A DNA stretch of 12,305 nt, taken from Bacteroidetes bacterium QS_8_64_10 (lineage in GTDB: Bacteria; Bacteroidota; Rhodothermia; Rhodothermales; Salinibacteraceae). Below, piece by piece: positions 1 to 5,822 of the stretch. Both the position numbers and the translations under genes were made by a program. How positions within the stretch are numbered: the stretch's first letter is position 1; each line of letters opens with the position of its first letter. The DNA lies in assembly GCA_003022505.1 (NCBI GenBank), contig PXTQ01000078.1, positions 1 through 12,305 of the forward strand, read 5' to 3'. The notes below the pieces were generated by a model that saw nothing but the letters and a program-made list of their open reading frames with translations, had not been told where the DNA came from and searched no databases.

Positions 1-244
1 GCCGGAGCGAGAGCCGGCCGTCCTGCGCTACCTGCAGGAGCAGAACGCGCAGGGCGTCTCGTACCTGAAATCCGGCGGATCACGCGCCTTCGTGAATGCG
101 TTCTCCAAGAAATGGAAAGGCGGTTTGCCGGCGACGTTCGTGTACGGACCGGACGGCAAGCAGCGAGCGTTCTGGCGAGGCGCCGTGACGTATAAAAAAG
201 TGCGCGACCGTGTGACCGATATTTTGGCAAAAGGCGCAAAATAG
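1..244 (+). CDS. Thioredoxin-fold (TlpA/redoxin-like) protein, 3' end only
   Basis: The window begins inside this gene. Reading from base 2 gives 80 codons ending in TAG at 242-244. The C-terminal part shows the end of a thioredoxin fold: a Leu-Pro-Ala-Thr-Phe-Val stretch, where Pro fits the cis-proline of the fold, followed by Tyr-Gly-Pro-Asp-Gly-Lys in the usual beta-hairpin and a closing amphipathic helix. This pattern is typical of TlpA/ResA-type exported thiol-disulfide proteins. The CxxC active site, if present, lies upstream of the window, so the redox function is inferred from fold only. The next gene is also a thioredoxin-fold protein, 99 bases downstream, which suggests a small redox cluster. 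No terminator is visible after the stop. Confidence 0.7.
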   Translation, partial: PEREPAVLRYLQEQNAQGVSYLKSGGSRAFVNAFSKKWKGGLPATFVYGPDGKQRAFWRGAVTYKKVRDRVTDILAKGAK

Positions 245-300
245 AGATTGTATCGAAGGAATCTCGTTCGGACGAAGCGTTCGTGTCGCTGTGAAGCGGT

Positions 301-337
301 AACTTGCGAACTTGCAACCTGAAACCAGTCAACCTAA
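301..337. repeat. Degenerate short tandem array, unit AAC-starting 7-8 bases
   Basis: Five consecutive units start with AAC at 301, 309, 316, 323 and 331 (AACTTGCG, AACTTGC, AACCTGA, AACCAGTC, AACCTAA). The array ends six bases before the ATG at 344, where a ribosome binding site would be expected. It resembles arrays in other spacers of this window. Confidence 0.5.
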
Positions 338-343
338 ATTGCC

Positions 344-967
344 ATGACTACGCTCTTTGCAAAGCGATTTTCTTCGCTCTTGGCGTTGGCCCTGATCGGC
401 GCGTTGGCCTTTTCCCCGGCCCGTGCGCAGGAGCTGCCGCCCGGCTCGCAGATGCCCGCCCAAGACGTGAGGCTCGACAAGGCGACGGGCGGATCGGCGA
501 GCCTGTCTGACCTCGCGGGGGAGCAGGGCACGGCGGTCGTGTTCTGGAGCAACCGCTGCCCGTGGGTGGACAAATACGAGGGTCGCCTGATGGAGCTGGC
601 GTCCTCGTTCTCGGATCAGAGCGTTTCCTTCGTGCTCGTCAACAGCAATGACGGCTCTGCCTTTCCGAAGGAGTCGAAGTCCGGCAGCCGCAAGCGGGCA
701 GAGTCGGCGGGCTACGAGATTCCTTACCTGATGGACAAAAACGCGAAGCTGGCGGAGGCGTTAGGGGCCGCGCGCACGCCGCACGTGTTTCTGTTCGACG
801 GCGACCGGACGCTGGCCTACGTGGGCACGATTGACGACAGTCCCGGCGATCCCGGCAACGTCAGCAATGCGTATCTGAAGAACGCTCTGAACGCGGTCGT
901 CGCGGGTGAGAGCGTGCCGAAGGCGCACACGAAGGCGTTCGGCTGCACGATCAAGGCGGGTAACTGA
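344..967 (+). CDS. Exported peroxiredoxin-like (PRX_like1-type) thioredoxin-family protein
   Basis: The product has 207 residues. Residues 1-28 are a signal peptide: basic n-region with Lys7-Arg8, hydrophobic core 11-24, and Ala-Arg-Ala before Gln29. The mature protein has a thioredoxin fold with Phe-Trp-Ser-Asn-Arg-Cys72-Pro-Trp-Val, a single active-site cysteine rather than CxxC. It also has Val-Asn-Ser-Asn-Asp at 99-103, cis-Pro in Ala-Arg-Thr-Pro-His-Val (143-148), and an Ile-Asp-Asp-Ser-Pro-Gly-Asp-Pro segment. A conserved-looking Gly-Cys201-Thr-Ile-Lys lies near the end. This set matches the peroxiredoxin-like PRX_like1 group, which often ends in Gly-Cys-Ser-Ile-Lys. Cys72 is the likely reactive thiol and Cys201 a possible resolving partner (inference). 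It probably acts in the periplasm. No strong Shine-Dalgarno precedes the ATG; this start is chosen because it gives a clean signal peptide. Confidence 0.85.
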   Translation: MTTLFAKRFSSLLALALIGALAFSPARAQELPPGSQMPAQDVRLDKATGGSASLSDLAGEQGTAVVFWSNRCPWVDKYEGRLMELASSFSDQSVSFVLVNSNDGSAFPKESKSGSRKRAESAGYEIPYLMDKNAKLAEALGAARTPHVFLFDGDRTLAYVGTIDDSPGDPGNVSNAYLKNALNAVVAGESVPKAHTKAFGCTIKAGN

Positions 968-1042
968 TGCGAAGGGGGGCTAACGAAAGATTATCCTGCT
1001 TTTATCTGTGTGCGCTTTTTTTGACGAGTGCAAAGAAAGACG

Positions 1043-2137
1043 ATGATGGAGGGTGAAGGGGCGAATGGCGAAGAAGGAACGGGGAAAAGGGAGAAGGTGG
1101 AAAACCGCATCGCGGCGATTGCGGAGACGGCGCGGGCCTGGCGTGACCCGGAGCACCCGCCGCGCGAGCAGGCCGTGCAAAAGACTCTCGACGCTCCCAA
1201 CCGCTTCACGGAAGAAGCGCTGGCCTTCGCTGTCAATCAGGCGATGCACGGCTGCACCGAAGATCGCCTCGCGGCGTGGAGGCAGAGCGCCCCGGAGCCG
1301 CTTACCACCGGCGTGCTCTGCGCGGGCGAGGAAGCGCCGCTCGGCGGCGGCTTTCGCGCCCTGCTGGCCGTCCTGCTTGCGGGGCATCGCTGCGTGATCG
1401 CCGCGCCCGACGACTCGCCGCACCTGCTCCCGGCGTTCGCAGCCGACTTCAAAGAGCGAGCGCCGGAGCTGCACGTGCACTTCACGGACGAGAACACCGT
1501 TTTCGAGCAGGCCGGGGCGCTCGTCGGACCGGAGCGCGGGGGCGATACGGCAGCGCGGTGCGAGGAGCACGACCTCCCGGCGTCGCGGCGCTGGTTGCAT
1601 GCGCGGGATGGGTCGGTGGCCGTGCTCGACGGTTCGGAATCCGAGGACGAGCGCGAGGGGCTGGCCGAAGACGCCTGGCTCTACGACGGGTACGGCGCGG
1701 CGAGCGTGCGCGTCGTATGGGCACCACAGGATCTCTCGCCCGATCCGTATCTGGAGGCGATGGCGCAGTTTCGGGGCGTCTTCCCGGCACACGACGACAC
1801 GCCCGGCGCGCTCGCCATGCAGCGCGCGATGCTGGAAGCCCGCGATCAGGCGCACGCCTACGCCGACGGGCTGGTCTTTTTGATGAGCAAGGGCGAGCCG
1901 GAGGCGCAGTTGCCGGGCCACCTGCGCTGGGCCGAGTACGACGGTCCGGCGCAGGTGGAGCGCTGGATTCGGGAGCGCGGCGACACGATCTATCAGGTCA
2001 GCGCGCGCGAGCAGCTTGCGGATCGTCTGGAGTTGGGGCGTCCGGTTTGGCCGCTTGGCGCTGCCCACCGCGTGCCGGTGGGCGATGGGCCGCCGGGCGA
2101 AGACCTGATGCGCTTTCTGGCGGCGCTCGGTGCGTAA
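1043..2137 (+). CDS. Divergent LuxC-family acyl-CoA reductase (catalytic Cys apparently absent)
   Basis: The product has 364 residues from ATG 1043. GTG 1028 is the longest start; ATG 1046 and GTG 1097 (after GGGAAAAGGGA) are alternatives, and the first roughly 20 residues are low-complexity Gly/Glu/Lys. The body resembles the acyl-CoA reductases of Bacteroidota, members of the aldehyde dehydrogenase superfamily that reduce acyl-CoA or acyl thioesters to aldehyde. It has a Pro-Leu-Gly-Gly-Gly-Phe segment followed by Leu-Leu-Ala-Gly-His-Arg, matching the cofactor-domain motif in which homologues have Leu-Leu-Ser-Gly-His. It also has a Leu-Leu-Pro-Ala helix and a C-terminal Asp-Leu-Met-Arg-Phe-Leu. 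Where those relatives, as I recall them, have Gly-x-Gly-Cys-Arg-Ser-Val-Ser, this protein reads Gly-Tyr-Gly-Ala-Ala-Ser-Val-Arg, with Ala encoded at 1697-1699. Enzymatic activity is therefore doubtful. The family call is from motif memory, not alignment. Confidence 0.65.
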   Translation: MMEGEGANGEEGTGKREKVENRIAAIAETARAWRDPEHPPREQAVQKTLDAPNRFTEEALAFAVNQAMHGCTEDRLAAWRQSAPEPLTTGVLCAGEEAPLGGGFRALLAVLLAGHRCVIAAPDDSPHLLPAFAADFKERAPELHVHFTDENTVFEQAGALVGPERGGDTAARCEEHDLPASRRWLHARDGSVAVLDGSESEDEREGLAEDAWLYDGYGAASVRVVWAPQDLSPDPYLEAMAQFRGVFPAHDDTPGALAMQRAMLEARDQAHAYADGLVFLMSKGEPEAQLPGHLRWAEYDGPAQVERWIRERGDTIYQVSAREQLADRLELGRPVWPLGAAHRVPVGDGPPGEDLMRFLAALGA

Positions 2138-2195
2138 GAGAACGCCTGAGCGTGGTTTCTTCTCAGGGGGAGAAGTATTTTAGCGAGGTACATTT

Positions 2196-2235
2196 TCGTC
2201 CATTCGTTCTTTCGTCCACTCATCCTTTCACAGGT
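2196..2235. repeat. Degenerate octamer tandem array (TCGTCCAT-like)
   Basis: Five successive 8-base units begin at 2196, 2204, 2212, 2220 and 2228: TCGTCCAT, TCGTTCTT, TCGTCCAC, TCATCCTT, TCACAGGT. All begin with TC at an exact 8-base period. The last unit overlaps the stop codon of the putative minus-strand remnant. Confidence 0.55.
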
Positions 2236-2382
2236 CAAGCGCGAGCGTTACGCCCGCCCGGTCGCTGTCGGAAACCGGGCGCAGATGCATCGTCGCCTTC
2301 CCGTTTTCGCCGCGAGCCGGATCTCGGCCAGGTGCTTATCGAAGGAAGAGCCGGGCGCGTCGCTTGCGCTCTCTTTGTCGCA
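2228..2382 (-). pseudogene. Possible remnant of an unidentified minus-strand gene (C-terminal end)
   Basis: On the minus strand, the codons leading to TGA (2230-2228) read Glu-Asn-Gly-Lys-Ala-Thr-Met-His-Leu-Arg-Pro-Val, then Ser-Asp-Ser-Asp-Arg-Ala-Gly-Val-Thr-Leu-Ala-Leu-Asp-Leu. This looks like a natural protein end. The frame is blocked a few codons upstream, but a neighbouring minus frame continues smoothly with Ser-Ser-Phe-Asp-Lys-His-Leu-Ala-Glu-Ile-Arg-Leu-Ala-Ala. One missing G near 2308 would join the two. I do not recognise the family. It could also be chance in GC-rich DNA. Confidence 0.25.
2255..2281. other. GC-rich inverted repeat, 8-bp stem
   Basis: CGCCCGGT at 2255-2262 is the exact reverse complement of ACCGGGCG at 2274-2281, with an 11-base loop. 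There is no T-tract on either side, so I do not call it an intrinsic terminator. It falls inside the putative minus-strand remnant and may only reflect codon choice there. Confidence 0.4.
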
Positions 2383-2507
2383 TTCGGGAGAGCACCTCAC
2401 AAACGCGCAAACACAAAAACAACGCGCAAATGCAAACCGTAAGCAACATCGGGCTTTCCGCGTCAATACGTAACAATCCCGCTCGGCGAATCAGTTGATG
2501 CAACTCT

Positions 2508-4847
2508 ATGCTCGGATACCTGAAACAATACGCGAACTGGCTGCACCTTCAGTATCCGGGCGGCGAGGTGGAGCGCCTGCCGCGCGTGGACGCGCACTAC
2601 CGGTCGAGCATGGAGGGCGTCTACGTGGTGGGCGACCTGGCGGGCGTGCCGCTCTTGAAGTTCTCGCTCGACAGCGGCGCGAAGGCCGTGCGCCACGTCG
2701 CCGATGACCTCGATCCGCAGCCGGAAGCGCCGGCGGATGATGACAGCCCGTACGACGTGGTTATCTTGGGCGGCGGGGCCTCCGGCATGGCTGCCGCGCG
2801 CGAGGCCGAGGCGCAGGGGCTGAGCTATGTGGTCGTCGAGGCGAGTCGCTCCTTCGCCACAATCAAGGACTTCCAGCGCGGCAAGCCGATCTACCGCTAT
2901 CCGGAGAAGATGCAGCCGGCGGGCGACGTGCAGGTGACGGCGGACAAGAAAGAGCCGCTGGTCGAGGAGCTGGAGGCGCAGGCCGAGGACGTAACGCGAC
3001 GTGAGGGCACGGCGGAGCGCGTGCGCCGCGCCTCGGACGGCACGCTCGCGGTTAAGCTCGAGGACGGCGGCTTCGTGCGAGGGCAGCGCGTCATCGTCGC
3101 CATCGGGCGGAGTGGCAACTTCCGGCAGCTCGACGTGCCCGGTGAGGAGCGCGACCACGTGCACCACCGCCTGGCCGATCCGGGCGCGCACGCCGATGAG
3201 GACACGCTCGTCGTGGGCGGAGGCGACAGCGCCGCCGAGGCCGCCATCGGACTGGCTGAAGCCGGCGCGCGCGTCGTGTTATCCTATCGCGGCGAGACGT
3301 TCACGCGGCCTAAGCCCGAAAACACGGAGCGACTGCTGGAACTGGAAGACAATGACCAGCTTCGCATCATCCGTGAAAGCGAAGTCACGGAAATACGGAA
3401 AGAAAAGGCCAATCTCACGATGCCTGGCGGCGAGGAAACCGTTACGGCGAGTGAGGTCTACCTGATGATCGGGCGGGAGCCGCCGCTGGGCTTCTTCCGG
3501 CGCTCCGGTATCGCGCTGCGCAACGACTGGGGCGAAACGCCGGATTCGTGGCGCGAAGCGCTGTCCGGCACGGACTGGCTGCGCGGTCTCAACTGGTCCC
3601 GCATCAGCGCGTTTGCTACGTTTTTCGTGTTCATGTGGGCCGTCTTCAGTTGGAAGAACGGGAGCGGGATGCTCTACGATTGGGCGAAGACGGCGGGCAC
3701 GTTTCCCTTCTGGCTCTCCGAGTGGGCCGCATCGGTCCCCAACGACTCGCTGGCGGGCATCACGCTCACCTCCGCGAGTTCGCCGGGCTTCTACTACACG
3801 CTGGCGTACTCGGTCATCGTCGTCGTCTTCGGCTGGAAGCGCATTCGGCGACGCAAGACGCCCTACGTGCGATGGCAGACCGTGACGCTCGCCGCCATCC
3901 AGGTGCTCCCGCTGTTCCTTTTGCCGGAGATCATCCTGCCGTATCTTGGCAAGCACGGTTTGTTGCCGCAGGCGATGCTCGATGGCCTGTTTCCGGCCAG
4001 CGAGTGGGCTACGCACGGGCGCGAGTACTGGCGGGCGTATGGTTTTATATTGGCCTGGCCGCTCTCGGTGTACAACGTGTTTACCAGCGAACCGCTGTGG
4101 TGGTGGCTGGCTATTTGTTTTGTGCAGACATTTGTCTTGATTCCCGGCATGATCTACTACTGGGGCAAGGGCGCGTACTGCGGTTGGATCTGCTCCTGCG
4201 GCGCGCTTGCGGAGACACTCGGCGACCAGCACCGCGACAAGATGCCGCACGGTGAGGCCGCTAACAAGCTGAACCTCGCGGGGCAGGTAATTCTGGGACT
4301 GGTGTTTCTGCTGTTGTTCTTTCGGATTGCCGGCTGGATATGGCCCGGCAGCACGTTCGACATGCTGTTCGATGCCGGGATGTACGGCAAGTATCTCGGC
4401 CTCAAGCTCAATTACAGCTGGATGGTAGACGTGGTGCTGGCGGGCATGGTCGGGTACGGCGTGTACTTCTGGCTGAGCGGTCGCTTCTGGTGCCGCTTCT
4501 TCTGCCCGCTCGCCGCGCTCATGCACATCTACGCCAAGTTCTCGCGCTTCCGCATCCTGGCCGACAAGAAGAAATGCATCTCCTGCAACGTCTGCACGAG
4601 CGTCTGCCACCAGGGAATCGACGTGATGCATTACGCCCAGCGCGGCGACGCGATGGACGACCCGCAGTGCGTGCGCTGCTCGGCCTGCGTGCAGAGCTGC
4701 CCGACGGGCGTGCTCTCGTTCGGCCAGGTCGATCCGCAAAACGAAGACGTGGTCATCACGACCGACGAGCTGGAGGCGTCGCTGGCGCGGCTCGAAGAAA
4801 CGGACGATCGTGCGGAGGAGCGCGAGGCGCAGGGGCGGGAAGCGTAG
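2508..4847 (+). CDS. FAD/NAD(P)-binding reductase fused to membrane polyferredoxin (NapH/CcoG-like)
   Basis: The product has 779 residues. Residues 35-68 carry a Gly-Val-Tyr-Val-Val-Gly-Asp-Leu motif, normally the second FAD motif at the end of such flavoproteins. An FAD Rossmann motif Gly-Gly-Gly-Ala-Ser-Gly follows at 88-93, then an NAD(P) motif Gly-Gly-Gly-Asp-Ser-Ala at 237-242 and Met-Ile-Gly-Arg-Glu-Pro at 320-325. No CxxC disulfide centre is present in this half. From about 366 there are roughly six membrane helices (366-381, 431-443, 457-480, 509-524, 532-550, 591-611, 637-656 as candidates). The cysteines fit an NapH-type protein: Cys558/562/564 and Cys662/666 near the membrane, then two 4Fe-4S ferredoxin sets, Cys690/693/696/700 and Cys721/724/727/731. 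It likely moves electrons between NAD(P)H, flavin and Fe-S clusters at the inner membrane; the partner is unknown. A TGA lies in frame at 2496-2498, so ATG 2508 is the first possible ATG. Confidence 0.85.
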   Translation: MLGYLKQYANWLHLQYPGGEVERLPRVDAHYRSSMEGVYVVGDLAGVPLLKFSLDSGAKAVRHVADDLDPQPEAPADDDSPYDVVILGGGASGMAAAREAEAQGLSYVVVEASRSFATIKDFQRGKPIYRYPEKMQPAGDVQVTADKKEPLVEELEAQAEDVTRREGTAERVRRASDGTLAVKLEDGGFVRGQRVIVAIGRSGNFRQLDVPGEERDHVHHRLADPGAHADEDTLVVGGGDSAAEAAIGLAEAGARVVLSYRGETFTRPKPENTERLLELEDNDQLRIIRESEVTEIRKEKANLTMPGGEETVTASEVYLMIGREPPLGFFRRSGIALRNDWGETPDSWREALSGTDWLRGLNWSRISAFATFFVFMWAVFSWKNGSGMLYDWAKTAGTFPFWLSEWAASVPNDSLAGITLTSASSPGFYYTLAYSVIVVVFGWKRIRRRKTPYVRWQTVTLAAIQVLPLFLLPEIILPYLGKHGLLPQAMLDGLFPASEWATHGREYWRAYGFILAWPLSVYNVFTSEPLWWWLAICFVQTFVLIPGMIYYWGKGAYCGWICSCGALAETLGDQHRDKMPHGEAANKLNLAGQVILGLVFLLLFFRIAGWIWPGSTFDMLFDAGMYGKYLGLKLNYSWMVDVVLAGMVGYGVYFWLSGRFWCRFFCPLAALMHIYAKFSRFRILADKKKCISCNVCTSVCHQGIDVMHYAQRGDAMDDPQCVRCSACVQSCPTGVLSFGQVDPQNEDVVITTDELEASLARLEETDDRAEEREAQGREA

Positions 4848-5021
4848 CGAGGGAACAAGAAAATAAACGGTTGTGAGCTTACGTTCATCGACGTAGACGT
4901 GACGAACAGCGTCGACGGTGTGAGCGGCGGCGGCATTCACGGCGCAGGCGGCACGACCCTCACCATTACCACCGCTGGGGGCGGCGCCTCGCAAGCAGCG
5001 ATGCGTCGTCCTTTCTGCTGA
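4848..5021 (+). pseudogene. Short remnant resembling a Gly/Thr-rich beta-helix repeat protein
   Basis: The frame of the preceding gene stays open after its TAG until TGA at 5019-5021. It reads Gly-Cys-Glu-Leu-Thr-Phe-Ile-Asp-Val-Asp-Val-Thr-Asn-Ser, then Gly-Gly-Gly-Ile-His-Gly-Ala-Gly-Gly-Thr-Thr-Leu-Thr-Ile-Thr-Thr. That composition is typical of one rung of a right-handed beta-helix or parallel beta-helix surface protein. There is no start codon or ribosome binding site, and only about 50 codons. It could be a leftover of a deleted adhesin-like gene, or chance. I see no functional gene here. Confidence 0.3.
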
Positions 5022-5123
5022 TCCGAAGACTGATAACCGAAGTCGGTGGGGAGGGTACTGCTCCGCACATGTATTGCTAAAGTCGATGGGTAGAAGAAGC
5101 TACGGGAAGGTATCTGTCAGGCA

Positions 5124-5545
5124 ATGCCTCCCAGGCGAAAAGCGAACGGGGAAAAGGCGCTTGTCGCGCTCACGCGCAACGACTACGAGCCGGACCTCAA
5201 CTTCTTCGCCGAGGCGCAGGCAGAAGCCTTCGAGGCGGACCAGTGGAAATTTCCTGCGCCGGATCTCGCCGTCGAAGTGCTTTCGTCCTCGATGGAGCAA
5301 AACGACCGGGGCGTCAAGCTCGAGGACTACGCCGCGCACGGCGTCCGCGAGTACTGGATCGTAGATCCGGAGGCGAAGACCGTCGAGCAGTTTGCGCTGG
5401 AGGGGGATGGCTACGAGCTTATCATAAAAAATCGGGCAGCGGTGAGATCGAGAGCCGCGTCGTGGAGGGGTTCGCCGTTCCGGTGCGTGCGCTGTTCGAC
5501 GATGCGCTCAACCTGGAGGTGCTGCGCGAGACGCTTCAGGCCTGA
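5124..5545 (+). pseudogene. Uma2-family (DUF820) nuclease, truncated and frameshifted
   Basis: From ATG 5124 the frame reads Thr-Arg-Asn-Asp-Tyr-Glu-Pro-Asp24-Leu-Asn-Phe-Phe, then Pro-Asp-Leu-Ala-Val-Glu51-Val-Leu-Ser, Arg-Gly-Val-Lys65-Leu and Val-Arg-Glu-Tyr-Trp-Ile-Val-Asp-Pro-Glu. These are hallmarks of the Uma2 family, a PD-(D/E)XK nuclease fold of unclear function common in Cyanobacteria and Bacteroidota. Two defects are visible. The N-terminal roughly 50-70 residues that normally precede this part are missing, and nothing like them is upstream. After Ile-Ile-Lys the frame departs at an A6 run (5426-5431); the family-like ending Glu-Gly-Phe-Ala-Val-Pro-Val-Arg and Asn-Leu-Glu-Val-Leu continues one frame back to TGA 5543-5545. 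Zero-frame A AAA AAT is a possible -1 slip site, but with the missing N-terminus, decay is more likely. Read alone, the first frame runs on to 5624. Confidence 0.75.
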
Positions 5546-5567
5546 CGCTCCGTTTCCCGCAGCGCAA

Positions 5568-5623
5568 TCGAAACTCCAAACTCGCAATTCGCAGATCGCC
5601 AATCGTCGCTCGCCAGTCGGCTG
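5568..5623. repeat. Degenerate heptamer tandem array (TCGCAAT-like), eight units
   Basis: Eight units start every 7 bases from 5568 to 5617, each beginning TC and seven of them TCG (for example TCGAAAC, TCGCAAT, TCGCAGA, TCGCCAA). The exact 7-base phasing over 56 bases is visible directly. It lies 23 bases after the Uma2 stop. Confidence 0.6.
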
Positions 5624-5671
5624 ACGTTATAAATCGCTCCTTCGTGTGTCTAACAAAAGTGAAGCCCGGTT

Positions 5672-5690
5672 CCAGATCCGCTGGATCTGG
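5672..5690. repeat. Small perfect hairpin, 8-bp stem, 3-base loop
   Basis: CCAGATCC (5672-5679) pairs fully with GGATCTGG (5683-5690) across the loop GCT. No T-run follows. It could be a terminator-like or processing structure in the comM leader. Confidence 0.5.
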
Positions 5691-5697
5691 GTATGTA

Positions 5698-5781
5698 GGT
5701 GTGAATGTATGGAGGTGTGGATGGTGTGAAAGGGAGAACCTACGCCCTTTCACACCATCCACACCTTCAAACCTATACACC
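5698..5781. repeat. Long imperfect inverted repeat with a 22-bp perfect core
   Basis: Bases 5713-5734 are the exact reverse complement of 5745-5766, leaving a 10-base loop at 5735-5744. Pairing continues outward with a few mismatches and wobbles to about 5698/5781. Each arm itself reads as 8-base degenerate units: on the right arm TCACACCA, TCCACACC, TTCAAACC, TATACACC. No T-tract follows the stem. It ends about 40 bases before the comM start. Confidence 0.7.
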
Positions 5782-5813
5782 GCAACAGCGCAAGATCACG
5801 CACGAACCGATTC

Positions 5814-5817
5814 GGAG
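5814..5817 (+). promoter_or_regulatory. Ribosome binding site of comM
   Basis: GGAG lies five bases before ATG 5823 and fixes this start. It is the clearest Shine-Dalgarno sequence in the window. Confidence 0.6.
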
Positions 5818-5822
5818 CGATT

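Larger units (their letters stand above)
2138..2507. other. 370-base spacer with repeats, a hairpin and a possible antisense gene remnant
   Basis: No + strand gene is supported here. The spacer holds an 8-base tandem array (2196-2235), a GC-rich inverted repeat (2255-2262 with 2274-2281), a minus-strand stretch that reads like a protein C-terminus (2228-2382), and a direct repeat AACGCGCAAA at 2402-2411 and 2421-2430. I could not pick a convincing promoter for the downstream flavoprotein gene. Confidence 0.5.
5546..5822. other. Repeat-rich leader/spacer before comM
   Basis: This 277-base spacer contains no gene. It holds, in order, a heptamer array (5568-5623), a small perfect hairpin (5672-5690), and a long hairpin made of octamer-like repeats (5698-5781). 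A GGAG ribosome binding site at 5814-5817 precedes ATG 5823. Any transcript starting upstream of 5670 would carry both hairpins as a structured 5' leader. Confidence 0.55.

Noticed and set aside
272..284. ACGAA-GCG-TTCGT hairpin after the first gene, as a terminator
   Set aside because: Five-bp stem without a T-run; too weak.
980..2068. Long minus-strand open frame of 362 codons opposite the acyl-CoA reductase gene
   Set aside because: Arg/Leu/Ala/His-rich composition typical of an antisense shadow in GC-rich DNA; no recognisable motif, and the + frame has family motifs.
2145..2167. CCTGAG/CTCAGG inverted repeat just after the acyl-CoA reductase stop, as a terminator
   Set aside because: Only a 6-bp stem with an 11-base loop and no T-tract.
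1276..2442. Second + frame of 388 codons overlapping the acyl-CoA reductase gene
   Set aside because: Ala/Arg/Gly-rich shadow frame, with no motif and no ribosome binding site.
3279..4994. Minus-strand open frame of 571 codons opposite the polyferredoxin gene
   Set aside because: Shadow of a strongly supported + gene; no domain, no membrane pattern, low-complexity His/Arg-rich sequence.
5664..5682. GGTTCCAGATCC, reminiscent of a tRNA T-arm
   Set aside because: No acceptor or anticodon arms can be built around it; it is explained by the small hairpin.
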